From Hoplostethus atlanticus (lineage: Eukaryota; Chordata; Actinopteri; Trachichthyiformes; Trachichthyidae), in NCBI GenBank assembly GCA_034670405.1, contig JAXDDX010000173.1:186001-250000 (forward strand): 64,000 nucleotides of DNA, read 5' to 3'. The position numbers were made by a program, and so were the translations under genes. This document shows, one piece after another, positions 48,192-59,700 of this stretch (position 1 is its first letter; each line of letters begins with the position of its first letter). The notes under the pieces are model-generated. The model was not told where the DNA came from. It was given only the letters and a program-made list of their open reading frames with translations, and ran no database searches.

Positions 48192-48834
48192 AAGGGGGGG
48201 TATTGTACTCATTTTGGGCTATTTAAACTGTTCCTGGGGGTCTTTACAAGACGTTTGTGAAGTCTATATAAAAAAAAATCCTAAAACCAGCTTCTGTGGT
48301 GTGTGTTTCAGTCTCTCATTTTCTCCATTGTAAAGAACAGGCTGTTTTGAGGGCGTGGAGGTTGTATGTAATGAGCACTGCTCTGATTGGCCGCCTTACA
48401 CCTCACTCACGACGTGAGGCGGCCAATCAGAGCAGTGCTCATTACATACAACCTACACGCAATGGCCTGGCGGAGGCGGAGAGCAGAGCGCCCATGCTGC
48501 TCAAGGTAAACAAATAAGCTTGATGCAGAAATCTACCATAACCATGGCGGCCGCTCCAGAACCAACACTGAGACCGTACATGTTTGAGCCAGAGTCTGAC
48601 CCAGAATGGGAAGAGGCAGCTGAGGCGGTTCTACTTAGTTTCTCACTGATAACAATTCTGTGTAATATTGTACTTTCGTGCCTTGTGTTTGTGGATGTGG
48701 ATGTGTGAGCGACACTCTCTGCTGTAGCCGGTCTATTTATGGCTCATGTCCATAAGCTTATTGAATACAACTTGCAGACAAGCTAGGATTGACAATTTTG
48801 TTGAGCTAGTTAACCAATATATTATTGGATGCAA
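48192..48834 (-). mobile_element. Partial Kolobok-like element, inverted copy of 41850-42442
   Basis: After TTAA it starts agggggggtattgtactcat and is nearly identical, in reverse complement, to the right third of the 40699 element, including the frame MAAAPEPTLRPYMFEPESDP. It has a small extra palindrome (ggccgccttacacctcactc and complement, 48387-48435). It stops abruptly at the DDE fragment. Confidence 0.75.
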
Positions 48835-49190
48835 CTTATTGGGGAAAGTTCCTGCGGTCGAAAAGGGGCTAAAGAGATCCTGCAACAGTCAGGTATTGCG
48901 CATCTATTAAAACCAGAGATCATGGTAGACAGAGGCTTTCTGGATGACTGCGTGCCATGCAAAATCTATAGGCCTCCATTTCTGTCAGGTGAAGCCCAGA
49001 TGCCTGGAAACTGAGGCCATTGCCCATCTCAGAGTACAGCATCTTATCTGTTCTTTGACACAGTGATCACACTTAAAATGTTTGGAAACATCAACCAGTT
49101 GTATACAGTAGCATGCCTGCTGACTAACTATGAAAACAAACCTCTTGTGAAGGCTTGGGCAACAGAACTACGAGTGTAGGAAACCTCTTA
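48835..49190 (+). mobile_element. C-terminal DDE transposase fragment (THAP/Kolobok or Harbinger type)
   Basis: Across two frames the plus strand reads KPEIMVDRGFLDDCVPCKIY, RPPFLSGEAQMPGNEAIAHL and MFGNINQLYTVACLLTNYEN, then PLVKAWA. (m).DrGF..d.....PPFl...qm...E...ia.lR is the C-terminal signature of DDE_Tnp_4-type transposases. It may belong with the exon remnant at 44520-44868. The catalytic upstream part is missing. Confidence 0.6.
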
Positions 49191-49381
49191 CGAACAACAC
49201 ATCCTCCTTTAGTGTCTTACATGTATTATAAGTTGATTTATTTTACAGTACACCATATCACTCCAATTTGTATCATGTGTGCCAATGTATTGATTGTTAC
49301 ATGTACTATTTTGTATGTTAGGACCACATAAAATGTAAATATTTGAGTGATAGCATTCTACAGAAAACTCAATTTTTAATA

Positions 49382-51817
49382 GGGTAAACGTCCCTATTAA
49401 TCCCACGTACCATATAAGCCCACTTGCAACTTCTGAGTCAAATAAAAAAACAACTACATCATTTTTTGCTGTGTGATGTTTCTTCCAATGAAGCTGCTTG
49501 TTACATAAATTACACTTTTTATTGTAAGCCAATCAGATTTGTCGATATTGAGTTATCGAAGCAAAAAAATGTTGGTACCCTCAGAAGATTATTTTTTTTG
49601 CATATTTCTACTCCTGTTTTTGGTAAGTACTCATTTGTTATCAAAATTTAAGTGATTAGTGTTTTGAATAAGACATATGTTAGAATATTACTTGAATTAG
49701 AAATATTGTTTCTTTTGAAATCAAAATATGAGTTTTAGCATGCTAGCAAACAGACCACATGCTGCATCAATACAGTAGCTGCATAGTATGGTTCATTGCA
49801 ATGACATAAAGCATGATAAGCATGTATGGTTTACATTTTTTATGCAGTTTATATTATTATACTGTTAAATACATGTGTATGTTTATGTTTATTTATTTTT
49901 TAATTAACATTTTTACCTGGTGGGCTTAAAGGGGACGCTAGCAAAAAAATCACACTGTCTGGGGTGGATATAAATGAGTATAGCTAATTACTTCTCTGCA
50001 TGATCAATTTATACTTTTCATGTTATGTTAGTGCACCACATATAGAATTATTTCATATAGTTTTTTTAATGTCATGTGCGTAGAATAAAATATTCTGTCT
50101 TTTAACCATAAATTCACTGATGTTCCCTTTAAGCCCACCTGCTCCCATTAAGCCCACTTGACTGTGTTTCAATGGGGATTTTCTACCTTTTGACCTTTGA
50201 ACCATTTTCCTCCCTAATTTTGACCTCACCTGATGAATCAACTCCATAATTCAGATAATTAATATCCATATTTAAATATCAGTGATATTGCATAGGTCAA
50301 TTCATTTTGGATAGGCCTATGTTCTATCCTAACATTAACAATAAGTTTTTAATCTTTACTTTTCAGATGAGTTTTAGTTTGAGATGACTAAAACACGAAA
50401 GAACTACAGTTCATGATAGAAGCATGCCGTCTGTACAGGGACAGAACAGTGCGAAATCTCTCATTTCTGGCAAAAAGTTATGGAGTAGACAGGAAGTCGT
50501 TGAGGCAGAGAGTGAAGGAGAAGCTGAGCATTGATACACAACAGGGACATGTGATCTACCTGAGTCCAGTGGTAGAGCAGGAGATTTCAGAGTGTCTTCA
50601 GGTAGGGTTATAGTGACTGACAGGCTAAGAAAAAGATAACATGAAACAGTGGGTAGCCTAATATGAGGTCATGAAAAATGTCATTTTGCCTCATCCAGTG
50701 GTTCTCAATGTGTGGCTTTTGGGTATGTGTGTGGCTGTGTACGTGTTTGTGTGCGCGTGCATAAGTGTGTGTGCAACATGTGTGTGTGTGCATGTGCATG
50801 TGACGCATGTGCATCTCCTCAAAGAGCATGGGCCTACGTTTAGCCTATGAGAAAGTAGAAATTGCAGAAATGTTTCTTGTTTATATTGCTTAAGTTATAG
50901 GCTAATGATACATGAGCTTCAAGATGTTATGACTGATGTCTCCTCACAATGAACTGTATGTTTTAATGTTACTCCACAATTAACTGAATGGTTTTTAAAA
51001 AATGTCTTTTTACAATGTTTTCAAACTACTAGCCTAAATGTGATTAACATTCGAAAATCAGTTAAAGTTATTGTTTATTTGTAAATCCTGAAATTGACTC
51101 ATTTACTATCCTTAGAACATTAGTATTGAACCTGCAAACTGTTTTTCTTTCAGTCAGTCAGTCTTCATAAATCTTCATAAAAACATCTGCACTTTCAACC
51201 AGCTGGCTGGACCAGACATTTTGGCCAATTTCAAATGCTAACAGCACACCATAGGATAGAGATACAGATAAAATGACAACACATATTGAAAGATGAAGTA
51301 TTGAAGAGTAATTTCCACTATAGTTTTGATTTTGTTCGTAAATAGTTTTTTGGCTACATTCCAAAGAAGACATGTTGTAAGTTTAGCTTTTTCTGCGTTG
51401 ACAACACAGCAAAAAGGCTGGTCACGCCTATTTCAAATGCCATTTACAGGCCATAGGATAGGAGTGGAGACAAAATGAAAATAGCTATTGAGAGCTAAGA
51501 GATTACAGATTTGAATAGAACAAGTTTGTATTGTTAAGATTTTTTAAATATATATATTTATTTATCAACAAATCATGAAGTGGGCTTATTTGGAACACCC
51601 ATGGGCTTAAAGGGTACGTTAGGTACCCATTAAGCCCATGCCAGACTTTGACAAATTAAACAATAAAAACATTAGAAATTGGTATAAATTAATTATTGAC
51701 ACTTCAAATGAGAGATTAGACTTTCATTTTAACTAAAATGTTCTCACTTAAATTGGGGCAGTAATTTAAAAAATGTCTGAAAAGCGGATTTGGTGGGCTT
51801 AATAGGGACGTTTACCC
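49382..51817 (+). mobile_element. Pogo-like (TA-target) transposon, 2436 bp, N-terminal HTH remains
   Basis: The inverted ends gggtaaacgtccctattaa and ttaatagggacgtttaccc are perfect over 19 bp and flanked by TA on both sides. The frame at 50413-50610 reads IEACRLYRDRTVRNLSFLAK then SYGVDRKSLRQRVKE, a psq/CENP-B-type helix-turn-helix like the N-terminus of pogo-group transposases. It is joined by a frameshift to KTRKNYS just upstream. The DDE domain is absent. A motif taagccc/gggctta recurs at about 49415, 49922, 50129, 50149, 51582, 51603, 51631 and 51795. A (GT)n tract lies at 50718-50800. Confidence 0.8.
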
Positions 51818-52079
51818 TAATTGTTAGTATCAATAAATTTACCTTTGTTTAGCTGCAAATAACTTTTCTCCTCTCCATTACTGCTCCTCTTCCTGCAAAC
51901 AACATCAGGCTCACATGCCGTCTTTAGTCTGTCTTTACCTTGAATAGTGTAGTTATAATCACAAACAGGGTAATGGACTTGCCCTTAAGATCCTTTTCGC
52001 CAGACTTTCAGCGGGAACTCTGTTACCTGACAAACCTCCCTGACTTTGCAGGAGGTGATGCGTGCCATTTCCATAGTGT

Positions 52080-52315
52080 TTTTCCCCAAAGATGAATAGT
52101 ATAAATATATCCAATTCAGATAAAAATACAAATGATACAACCATCACCAAATGAACACCATAGCCGACATCAGGCCACACAGTCATAAATTTACAGAGTC
52201 ATTCATCAGATGGCACCATTCGCCAAGTTACCTACCTACCCTCGCCAACAGCTGTATGTGGCATGTCATTGGGGTTATCAAGTGGACACCTTCCTTCACC
52301 GATGTTTAGTTGAGT
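52080..52315 (-). repeat. Dispersed repeat, inverted copy of 18185-18420
   Basis: It shares ggtgaaggaagg, gttatcaagtgg/ccacttgataac, atggcaccattcgcca/ttggcg-type and gacatcaggcc blocks with 18185-18420 in reverse complement. It could be a solo LTR fragment of the retroelement at 18422-21215. Confidence 0.6.
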
Positions 52316-52319
52316 TGGG

Positions 52320-54900
52320 CCCACCACACCTCAAGAAGGCTCAACGGTGTATTCCAGCGTCCTGGACCCACCCACCCCCATGCCACCACCTCACAACTCC
52401 CCTTTACCCTGCCATCTACTGCCTCGCATCAACCTAGCATTAACCTAGCCTTGACTCAACATTAATATACCAAAACAAGCCTATCTATCTGATACAACAA
52501 CACAACTAGACAGTGTGTGTGAGTATATGTGTGTGTTAGGGGTGGGGTTTGGGGTGGGTTAGTGATTGAAGGGAGATCTTAAAGACTCCATGATGACAAG
52601 CAGAGGTAAGCGGCACCAGAAATACGTAACCTAACAAGGAAGTTGACGTGCACCTATGTTGGTGCTTGCATGGCTAAAAACAGCAACAGAAGTTACATGA
52701 CCACCTAAGATGCTTGCCTGCATTGCACGAAAACGGGCAATGGCACACTTCAAATTGTTGTTTCTGCTCTTTTGTTTATTCTGGGTCCGATATTAAGGCT
52801 ATCTTTGTTGCATGGCACATTGGATATAATACTATGACCTAATTTAGCCTACAAACAAAATGTTTTAGGAATTAATTCCAATTATAGTGTGTCCAATTTT
52901 CCCTTAGTACTGGTTGCTTTAATGTTACTCCTTTTCTTTTTGTGGACTGTATTGCACTGATTTTTTTTTTGTTTTCAAACTACCTGGCCGTCAAAACAGG
53001 GGCAACGCCATGGTCATGAGGGTTCCCTCATTTGGGCAGAAATGATAGATGAGATGATCATAACTACAGCAGGGTGAAAAATAAATAAATACCAATACAT
53101 GTCTGTATATCCTGATATTGTTATTTGTTTACCAGAGGTTTAAGACTCTAGGTGGCGCTTCAACAATCATTTCAGTTCAGTTTCAGTTCAGCATCAAGGA
53201 GTATGTAGGCAGATGTTTGAGCATGCAGATTTAACTAAAAGCAGCAACAGGAACTCAGTAACAGTAACATTATCTGTAAGGATTGCCATTCACTATTAAA
53301 ATACTTTGCTAATACAATGAACTTATGCACACACCTGACTAGACAGCAGTCGGATATGAAATCTGACAGAACTGGTAGTACTAGTGTGTGGATTTAAATT
53401 CAATATCAATGTGTTTCCATTAACAGTTATTGCAGTTATTCACAACAGCACACAGAAGTCTGCATTGTGCACATTTAATTGTACATAATCATGTACACAC
53501 AATACTAAAAAGATTATCTGTATAGTTTGTACCAATTTACTGCAAGTTTGAGTCATATACTGTTATGTAATACTGATATAATATTAAATTGTATCAAGAC
53601 CCATAGGATTGATGTATTGTATTGTGAGCCCTACTCATCACCACCACCAATCCACACCATTCCACTTGACTCAACCATGCATGAGCACAGCAGAAACAGT
53701 GTTCAGTTCAATCAGTTCACAGTTCATGGTCTAAGCAAACATGCTTGTAAACACAGGTACAGGTTATTATATGCCTACCTTGGCAATGCTGCCTTATGCT
53801 GGCGAATTGCCAAAAAATATGTGGAATCAACCACAGTCACAACACATGCACAAATTCTCCACCTTCCTTGTTCATTCATTGTCATCACAACCAAAATTCA
53901 TACTACTTCATGGCACAAGCACAATAACGTACGATTTGTTCAGTTTATTCAGCAGTTCAGTTGCTAGTGTAAGGGTAAGTAGCTCAGTTGCTGTATCTGC
54001 ATCTTTGGACTGAATTAACCATTCAGTTACTGTATCAGACTCAACGAACCATTCAACTGGTGTATCAGACTGAATGACCCCCTTAGGTGTGTAAGCAGTG
54101 CAACCTTTTGGTCAAAAGGCCCAATATGCTCTTGTCTGCGAAACTGTCATTTTTACAATGGTGAATCAAACTAGGACTGCAAGCAGTCATGAACAGGAGT
54201 GGCCTGATATATTGTAAGAAGAAAAGGAAAAAGAGTTAAGAGAAAGAAATAAGAAGAATATGAAAAAGCAAGCAACCATTCTGGAGGTTCTGAAGTCACA
54301 TTGTATGTGCTAATAAATTACCTTGATATATCAGAAGTTACACATTTGCCCAAATCACAGCCAGCATTGCTGCATGAAATTGTGTCAGTTTCTTCAGCGC
54401 CACCCTGGATTCAATCTCACAACCTTTGTTACCAATGGAAAGTCATGGATATTCAACATTTATTAAGCGAGAATTTCCAGTTACTGTGACAGTACCATTT
54501 AGTCAGCCATTTTCATGCACTGCGGCCTCAATTTTTAAGATAAACACAAAAACCTGTGGATCATTTATTGGTGAGGGTCTTTGGATCCTGTAGAGAACTT
54601 TTTGTGTCATTTGAACGTAAACTATGGGAAAAGATGCATGGGAATTAAAATAATTATTTAATGAAAATAAATAATTGTGACCACGTGAGGCAAAAGAAAC
54701 AAGATTATCATTTCAGCCATATCCTTTTTGTCCTCTTGGGACAAGCCTACTCTGTGTCGCTCTCATCTACTGGCTCAAGGCCATTCACCATTCACTCATC
54801 TTTAAGAAAAAAATAAAATAATAACTTAACTTTTATATATCAAGTGAGTCCTCTCTGAATGTGCATGAGTTTTTCCAGGAACATATTCATAAAGTTCCAC
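52320..54900. other. No gene recognised (gria2 intron 1)
   Basis: Weak cagttcagttt-type repetition at 53170-53200 and 53690-54060. The open frames 53527-53967 and 53741-54013 overlap, lack motifs and have no splice context. Confidence 0.5.
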
Positions 54901-54904
54901 ACAT

Positions 54905-55120
54905 ACACACTGGGAGCTGTCAACCACAGTCTTTGGCTACTGGGAGCTACCCAGTACAACCACTGCCTTTTACCGTTTGCCACTTGGAGCTTCCCTATAC
55001 CACCACAGTCTTCCACTGTGGGCCACTGGGAGCTTCCCTGTACCACCACAGTCTTCCAATGTGGGCCACTGGGAGCTGCCCAGTACAGCCAAAGTCTTCT
55101 TCTGTGGGCCACTGAGTATT
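54905..55120 (+). repeat. Minisatellite, period about 51 bp
   Basis: Units like gccactgggagcttccctgt followed by accaccacagtcttccantg recur about four times, with a more diverged unit to the left. The period is a multiple of three, so all frames stay open and give repetitive peptides on both strands; these are not genes. Confidence 0.82.
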
Positions 55121-55289
55121 GCAATGGAGCTATGTATTGCTCAAGACACCTCAACTGTAGTTGAGGGGGGAGCATTTATATTCACCACTCAGATTTTGCC
55201 CGTTGATCCTGGGATTCAATCCTGTGACATTCTGAACAAAGGCCTGTTTAAAGCTCCACTAGGCAACTTCTCTCGTGTTCCAAATTGCA

Positions 55290-56460
55290 GCAAAACATTG
55301 TAACATTGTTAAATATTGTAAAATTAGAACATGGCCCAGCCCTGATAACATTGGTAGCTATATGCTGACCTGCTATGCTGATCAACAAGGCCTTATTTTT
55401 AATTATATTTTTAACATGTCATTCACTCAGCAAAGGGTCCCTGAACTATGGAAACAATCTATAATAGTTCCCGTTGCTAAAGATAGGCACCCTAAGACTC
55501 TGAATGACTACAGGCCTGTAGCCTTGACCTCAATAGTTATGAAGTCATTTGAAAAGTTGATTAAAAAGCACCTTCTGGATAGGACGGAACATCATCTCGT
55601 CCCATTACAGTTTGCATATCGAACCAACAGGGGGGTGCAGGGTGCAACTATAAATCTGCTCAACTTCGTTTATAAGCACTTAGTGGCTAGTAAGAACCAT
55701 GCCAGACTGTTGTTCTTGGACTTCTCATCAGCTTTTAACACCATACGGCCTTACACCTGCTGGTGCAGAAGCTTACTGAGGGTTTTGGGTTGGACACTAA
55801 CATTGTTGGCTGGATCTTGAACTTGCAATAACACAGAGTGTGTGAGAGAGAGAGAGAGAGAATGGACATCTCTCAGGACTGACTAACATCAACTGGCTCT
55901 CATGACATTGTGAAGTTTGCAGATGACATGGTTATAGTGAGCCTGCTGAAGAAGGATGAAATGTCCCATGGTCCTGTCATAGATTATTTTTTAAAATGGT
56001 ATCAGGAAGCCTTTTAGGAATTAAATGTGACCAAGACCAAGGACATGTGTATTGATTTTAGACGCCATCACTCTGACCCTCATTGAGTCTTATAGGTACT
56101 TGGGCATTATAATTGATAATAAGCTGAGCTTTGACACCAATAAAAAAAAAAAGCCAGCAACGTCTTTTTTTGTCTGAGGAAGTTCCATGTTGACAAGTCC
56201 ATGATGACTGTTTTACAGATCTTTTATTGAATACATTTTACTTTTTCTTTTATCTGTTGGTATGCCTCTCTTAATCTAAAACAGGAAAATGCACTAACAA
56301 AGGTGATGAAGTTCTGTAGCAATATCACAGGTACTCAACAGAAAAGTCTGGCTGACTTATATACAAACAGCTGTTAAAGAAAGCAGGATCCATCTTGTCC
56401 GACAGCACTCATCAGCACTCACCCTGCAGCTAGAGTTTCAGACTTGAGACTCCCATTAGC
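55290..56460 (+). mobile_element. LINE reverse-transcriptase relic (L2/Rex1/CR1 group)
   Basis: The plus strand encodes QQRVPELWKQSIIVPVAKD, LNDYRPVALTSIVMKSFEKL and LQFAYRTNRGVQGATINLLN, then LLFLDFSSAFNTI (first catalytic-Asp block of RT), open to 55820. After a (GA)n run at 55843-55860 another frame gives VKFADDMVIVSLLKKDE (the xxDD block) and the relic fades near 56460. 5'-truncated and frameshifted. Confidence 0.8.
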
Positions 56461-56469
56461 CACAACCAA

Positions 56470-56800
56470 TTATTGCCCCTGGGCAATTGGTTGTGCAGAA
56501 GGGGTGGCATGGCTCTGCAGAATAGAGTAGTAATTCTCTTTGGTCAATGTGTAGTTGATCCTGTGCATGTCACCAACTCTGGAATAGGCAAAACATCCCC
56601 ACACCTGAATATTTCCACCACGTTTGACTGTAGGTTTTATGCACTGTTGCGTTAAACCTCTCATGCGGCAGTCTCCTCACATAAGCTCTCTGTTTGCAAA
56701 CATAAAGTTCAAATTTTTATCTATAAACAAGACTTTCTTCCAGTCTTCAGCAGTAAAGTTTTGGTATTGTTTGGCCCATGCAAAATGTTTAGATTTGTTT
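56470..56800 (-). mobile_element. Tc1-like transposase fragment
   Basis: The minus strand reads KKVLFIDKNLNFMFAN, then RGGNIQVWGCFAYSRVGDMH and LTKENYYSILQSHATPS, the middle of a Tc1 DDE domain (WS/FiDes...gGg..vWGcf). No ends seen. Confidence 0.75.
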
Positions 56801-56809
56801 TGTTAATAT

Positions 56810-57770
56810 TTGAATGAAATATATGGTGTGACAACAATTTGAGAAAACCTTACCACATGGTTTGCGAACAATATATTCAAATATATTTCAATTTCAAACA
56901 TGCATTGATTTATTACAGTTCTAAATGATGTATTGAATAAAAAGCATCAACTGAATAGAACATTTTTTTCTGATAAATGATGAAAACAAAGTTATTTGTA
57001 GTGGACCCCACTGTACATGCATGAACACACATACACACATACTTATCGCCTTTTTATAGCCACAGGTTGCATAGTGACCTACTGGGCTAGTTTTAGGAGG
57101 ACTAGGCTGGCCTTGTCTATGTTTGGATCATATTTTAGCAGAATAATAATCTCTATGTTGAATATCTTTTTGACCCCAACATTGTGGTTTTGTGGTTCAT
57201 ATCAATATTACTTTCCATTCTACTACTTAATTTGTATCTTATAATTGGAATCATGTCTATATCAAAATAACAAACTATTTTGGCTATAGGCTAGGCCATC
57301 TAACAAAGTTTACAAAGTGAGCGGCTGAACCATTCAGCTGACCAGACTGACTTGTTGTCTTCTGATTGGTCAACACCGTCAACATATGCTGTGCATGGTG
57401 TGATACACTACAATACAGCACTACTCTAAATCGATGTGCATTTGTTAGTTTAATTAAACAAATTAAAGCATTTTTTGAAGTCACAGTCCTCTGCAGTTTC
57501 AAATTTCAATGATTTGCAGCCCTTGTAGGATAGAGAACTCATTATAGAACTCACTGTGTCATGGGAACATGCAGTAGATTGTAGACAGACTGCATAAAGT
57601 TTAGATTGTAGTCACATCCACTACTAGTTTACAACTAGCCACATCCACTACTAGTTTACTACTGACCACATCCACTAGCCTACTAGTTTACTACTAGCCA
57701 CTGTCAACTATTTTACCACTAAAAAAAAAACAATCAGTTATTGTTAGGTCTGCACAGCTCTACCATCAGG
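56810..57770. other. No gene recognised; short tandem ccactactagttta repeat
   Basis: Three 27-30 bp units of catccactactagtttactact lie at 57612-57705. Nothing else identified. Confidence 0.55.
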
Positions 57771-57774
57771 CATC

Positions 57775-58260
57775 GGGCCTCATTCACAAAACTTAAAAAA
57801 GTTTTTTTTTTTAATGTTTTGTATTTATGTGCATACAAAAAACGACGACATGGATCAGAGAATCAGTTCCATAATGGGAGAGACCTCAGTGTCGGGTGTC
57901 CAGTCGGTATTGGAGTTGGACACAGATCAAATCCAGGCTGCATCTTCACCAGATGGCAAGACTATAATTGTATTTGTAAGGCGTTCAGTCCATTTACAAA
58001 TTTGATAACCATGTATTGTTATAAATCACGACAATTCTGCAACTACGCCATTGCTGCGTATTAGGTCTTTTTTTTCTACAAGTGTAGGCCACGGAAACAT
58101 TTTATTGTTAATGAGGTTTGACACTACTGTAATTGATTTTGCATATAGTATAAGGCATTGTTCCTTGCAAGTGCCTTCCCGCATGTTTCTAAACACTCAT
58201 AGGTTTTGATCATACCAACGAACAAATTCAGATACGAACAAAAATGATGAATGAGACTGT
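57775..58260 (+). mobile_element. Harbinger-like MITE, third copy of the 7189 family
   Basis: It starts gggcctcattcac and shares taattgtatttgtaaggcgt, ttaggtctttttt and gccttcccgcatgttt with the 7189 copy. It retains a coding remnant (57850-58005) reading MDQRISSIMGETSVSGVQSV, then ELDTDQIQA, the distal part of the Myb-like protein. The right inverted end is damaged. Confidence 0.7.
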
Positions 58261-58330
58261 GTGGCCAATGAGGCCAACTGTCTCAAGCCAACCTAGATAC
58301 TGTAGGACATAGAGAAAATGATTGTCTTCA

Positions 58331-58350
58331 GGACACACACACACACACAG
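58331..58350. repeat. (CA)n microsatellite
   Basis: A simple ac dinucleotide run of about 18 bp. Confidence 0.85.
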
Positions 58351-58695
58351 AGTTATGGCCAGATCCAGAGCAATAAATAGTTCCCATAAATAGTCCAGGT
58401 TGTACTAAAAGGTGTTGCTGGCTACATACATATACGGTACATATGGAGCGATGTCCTCCATAGGATCACCACCACCTAAACTTTACCTGCCATACAACCA
58501 CCAGTTACTACAGCAACAGCCAGGGAGCAGGAATGTGGAGCCAACATGGCGGCAAATTGTTGTTGCAGTGGAAACTGCAAAGGCCAGCTCTGGTCAGAAA
58601 CATCAGCCAGGGTTCACATCAGCCAGGGTTCATTTTAATCTACCAAATAGAGCTATCTTAATATAGCATATATTTACTCTTGACACATTTTACAT

Positions 58696-58726
58696 TTATA
58701 CATACATACATACATACATACATACA
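58696..58726. repeat. (CATA)n microsatellite
   Basis: About seven cata units. Confidence 0.9.
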
Positions 58727-59009
58727 TTTTAACTCCAAGATAATGGAGCAAAACAGGGAATAAGGCAGTGTTAGCAGGTTGTTTCTATAGGCAGGACTAT
58801 GGCCAGGACTAGGCAGACTTGATTACACCTCCTGTAGATGATTTACCTGCCTATGGCAGTAGTACACTTTGTCTCACACATACACGCACACACTGCTAAC
58901 TTTAGGCAATTCTGCTGAACCAGTCAAGTTAAGAATATTTAAAATATTTAAATCACCCAACCGCCGCAGCGCCAGCCCGGCTGCTGTACCATCAGAAGGC
59001 CTCGCGCTA

Positions 59010-59260
59010 AAGAGGGGGGCGGATGGATGGTAGGAGGAGACAGATAGACGGGAGAAGGAGAGGGATGGATGAGAAGGAGAGATAGATGGGTGAAGAGGAG
59101 AAAGAGAAGAGGGAAGGATGATAAGAAACAGATAGAGACAGGGCTGGATGTACGACGGAAGGAGGAAACAGAGTCGGATGAGAAGAGAGTGAAAAGTGAC
59201 AAGAGAGTGAAAGAGGATGGACGAATGGTTGAGAGAGAGAGACCGATAGATGGATGTTAA
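59010..59260 (+). repeat. Polypurine tract just inside gria2 intron 1
   Basis: About 250 nt are almost purely A/G on the plus strand, built from loose gatgga, ggagaa and gagaga units; the gene strand is therefore polypyrimidine. The tract begins about 20 nt past the exon 1 donor. It is low-complexity sequence with no coding content. Confidence 0.85.
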
Positions 59261-59280
59261 AATATAGAACATAATCCTAC

Positions 59281-59350
59281 CGATCTGGACGCTCGGAGAG
59301 CCGCAGAACGTCTCGCGCCATAAGAGTGCCAGCACAATCAGCAGCTTCAT
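59281..59350 (-). CDS. gria2: AMPA glutamate receptor subunit GluA2, coding exon 1 (signal peptide)
   Basis: This is the first coding exon of an AMPA receptor subunit, the cation channel for fast excitatory transmission at the neuronal plasma membrane. The ATG at 59350 opens a short hydrophobic signal peptide (MKLLIVLALLW...) followed by the mature start SPSVQI; the last base is the first base of a split Gly codon. The donor is GTAGGA, directly after 59281. An in-frame TTG lies further upstream, but no other ATG fits, so 59350 is the chosen start. The exon joins in phase 1 to 29628, giving VQIGGLFPRG, the hallmark junction of GluA subunits. The signal peptide is poorly conserved in the family, so the assignment rests on the join and on the downstream exons. 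Confidence 0.88.
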
Positions 59351-59700
59351 GGTCGTGTTCAGATTCCTCACGCCACTCCACGGTACGGTAATGCTTCCTA
59401 CCAAACCAATACTTCCATTACACGGGGAGCGAGCTCATAGCGTCAGGACGGTTTCGACTAGATGTGTCTCGAGCTCTGCAGATGCCGTATCCTCTCTCTA
59501 GCGAGGCGCGCGCTCCGCTGCTGCTGCTGCTGCTGGAGGTGGGGAGCGCGCAGAGGACAGCCAATGAATACCGATGAGGCACGAGAGATGACCGAGAGCA
59601 ACCGACAGCTCCACATAAACCCCCGTTTATGAAACCAGATATTATACCGACTGTAGACTATAACAACATAATACACTCAACTATAGGATGTATCTTGTAT
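59351..59700 (-). promoter_or_regulatory. gria2: gria2 5' UTR / promoter-proximal GC-rich segment
   Basis: The sequence upstream of the ATG at 59350 is richer in G+C and CpG than its surroundings, mainly 59465-59620. It contains a short (CTG)n run at 59517-59536, read as CAG repeats on the gene strand. The transcription start cannot be fixed from sequence. The position next to the first coding exon and the composition suggest the 5' UTR and a small CpG-rich promoter. No clear TATA box was recognised. Confidence 0.5.

Noticed and set aside
53527-53967. 146-codon plus-strand frame
   Set aside because: No start context, motifs or splice sites, overlapping another frame of similar length; weakly repetitive sequence.
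58874-59404. 176-codon open frame starting upstream of the gria2 ATG
   Set aside because: Only its first part is exon 1. It begins at a TTG and reads through the donor into the polypyrimidine intron tract.
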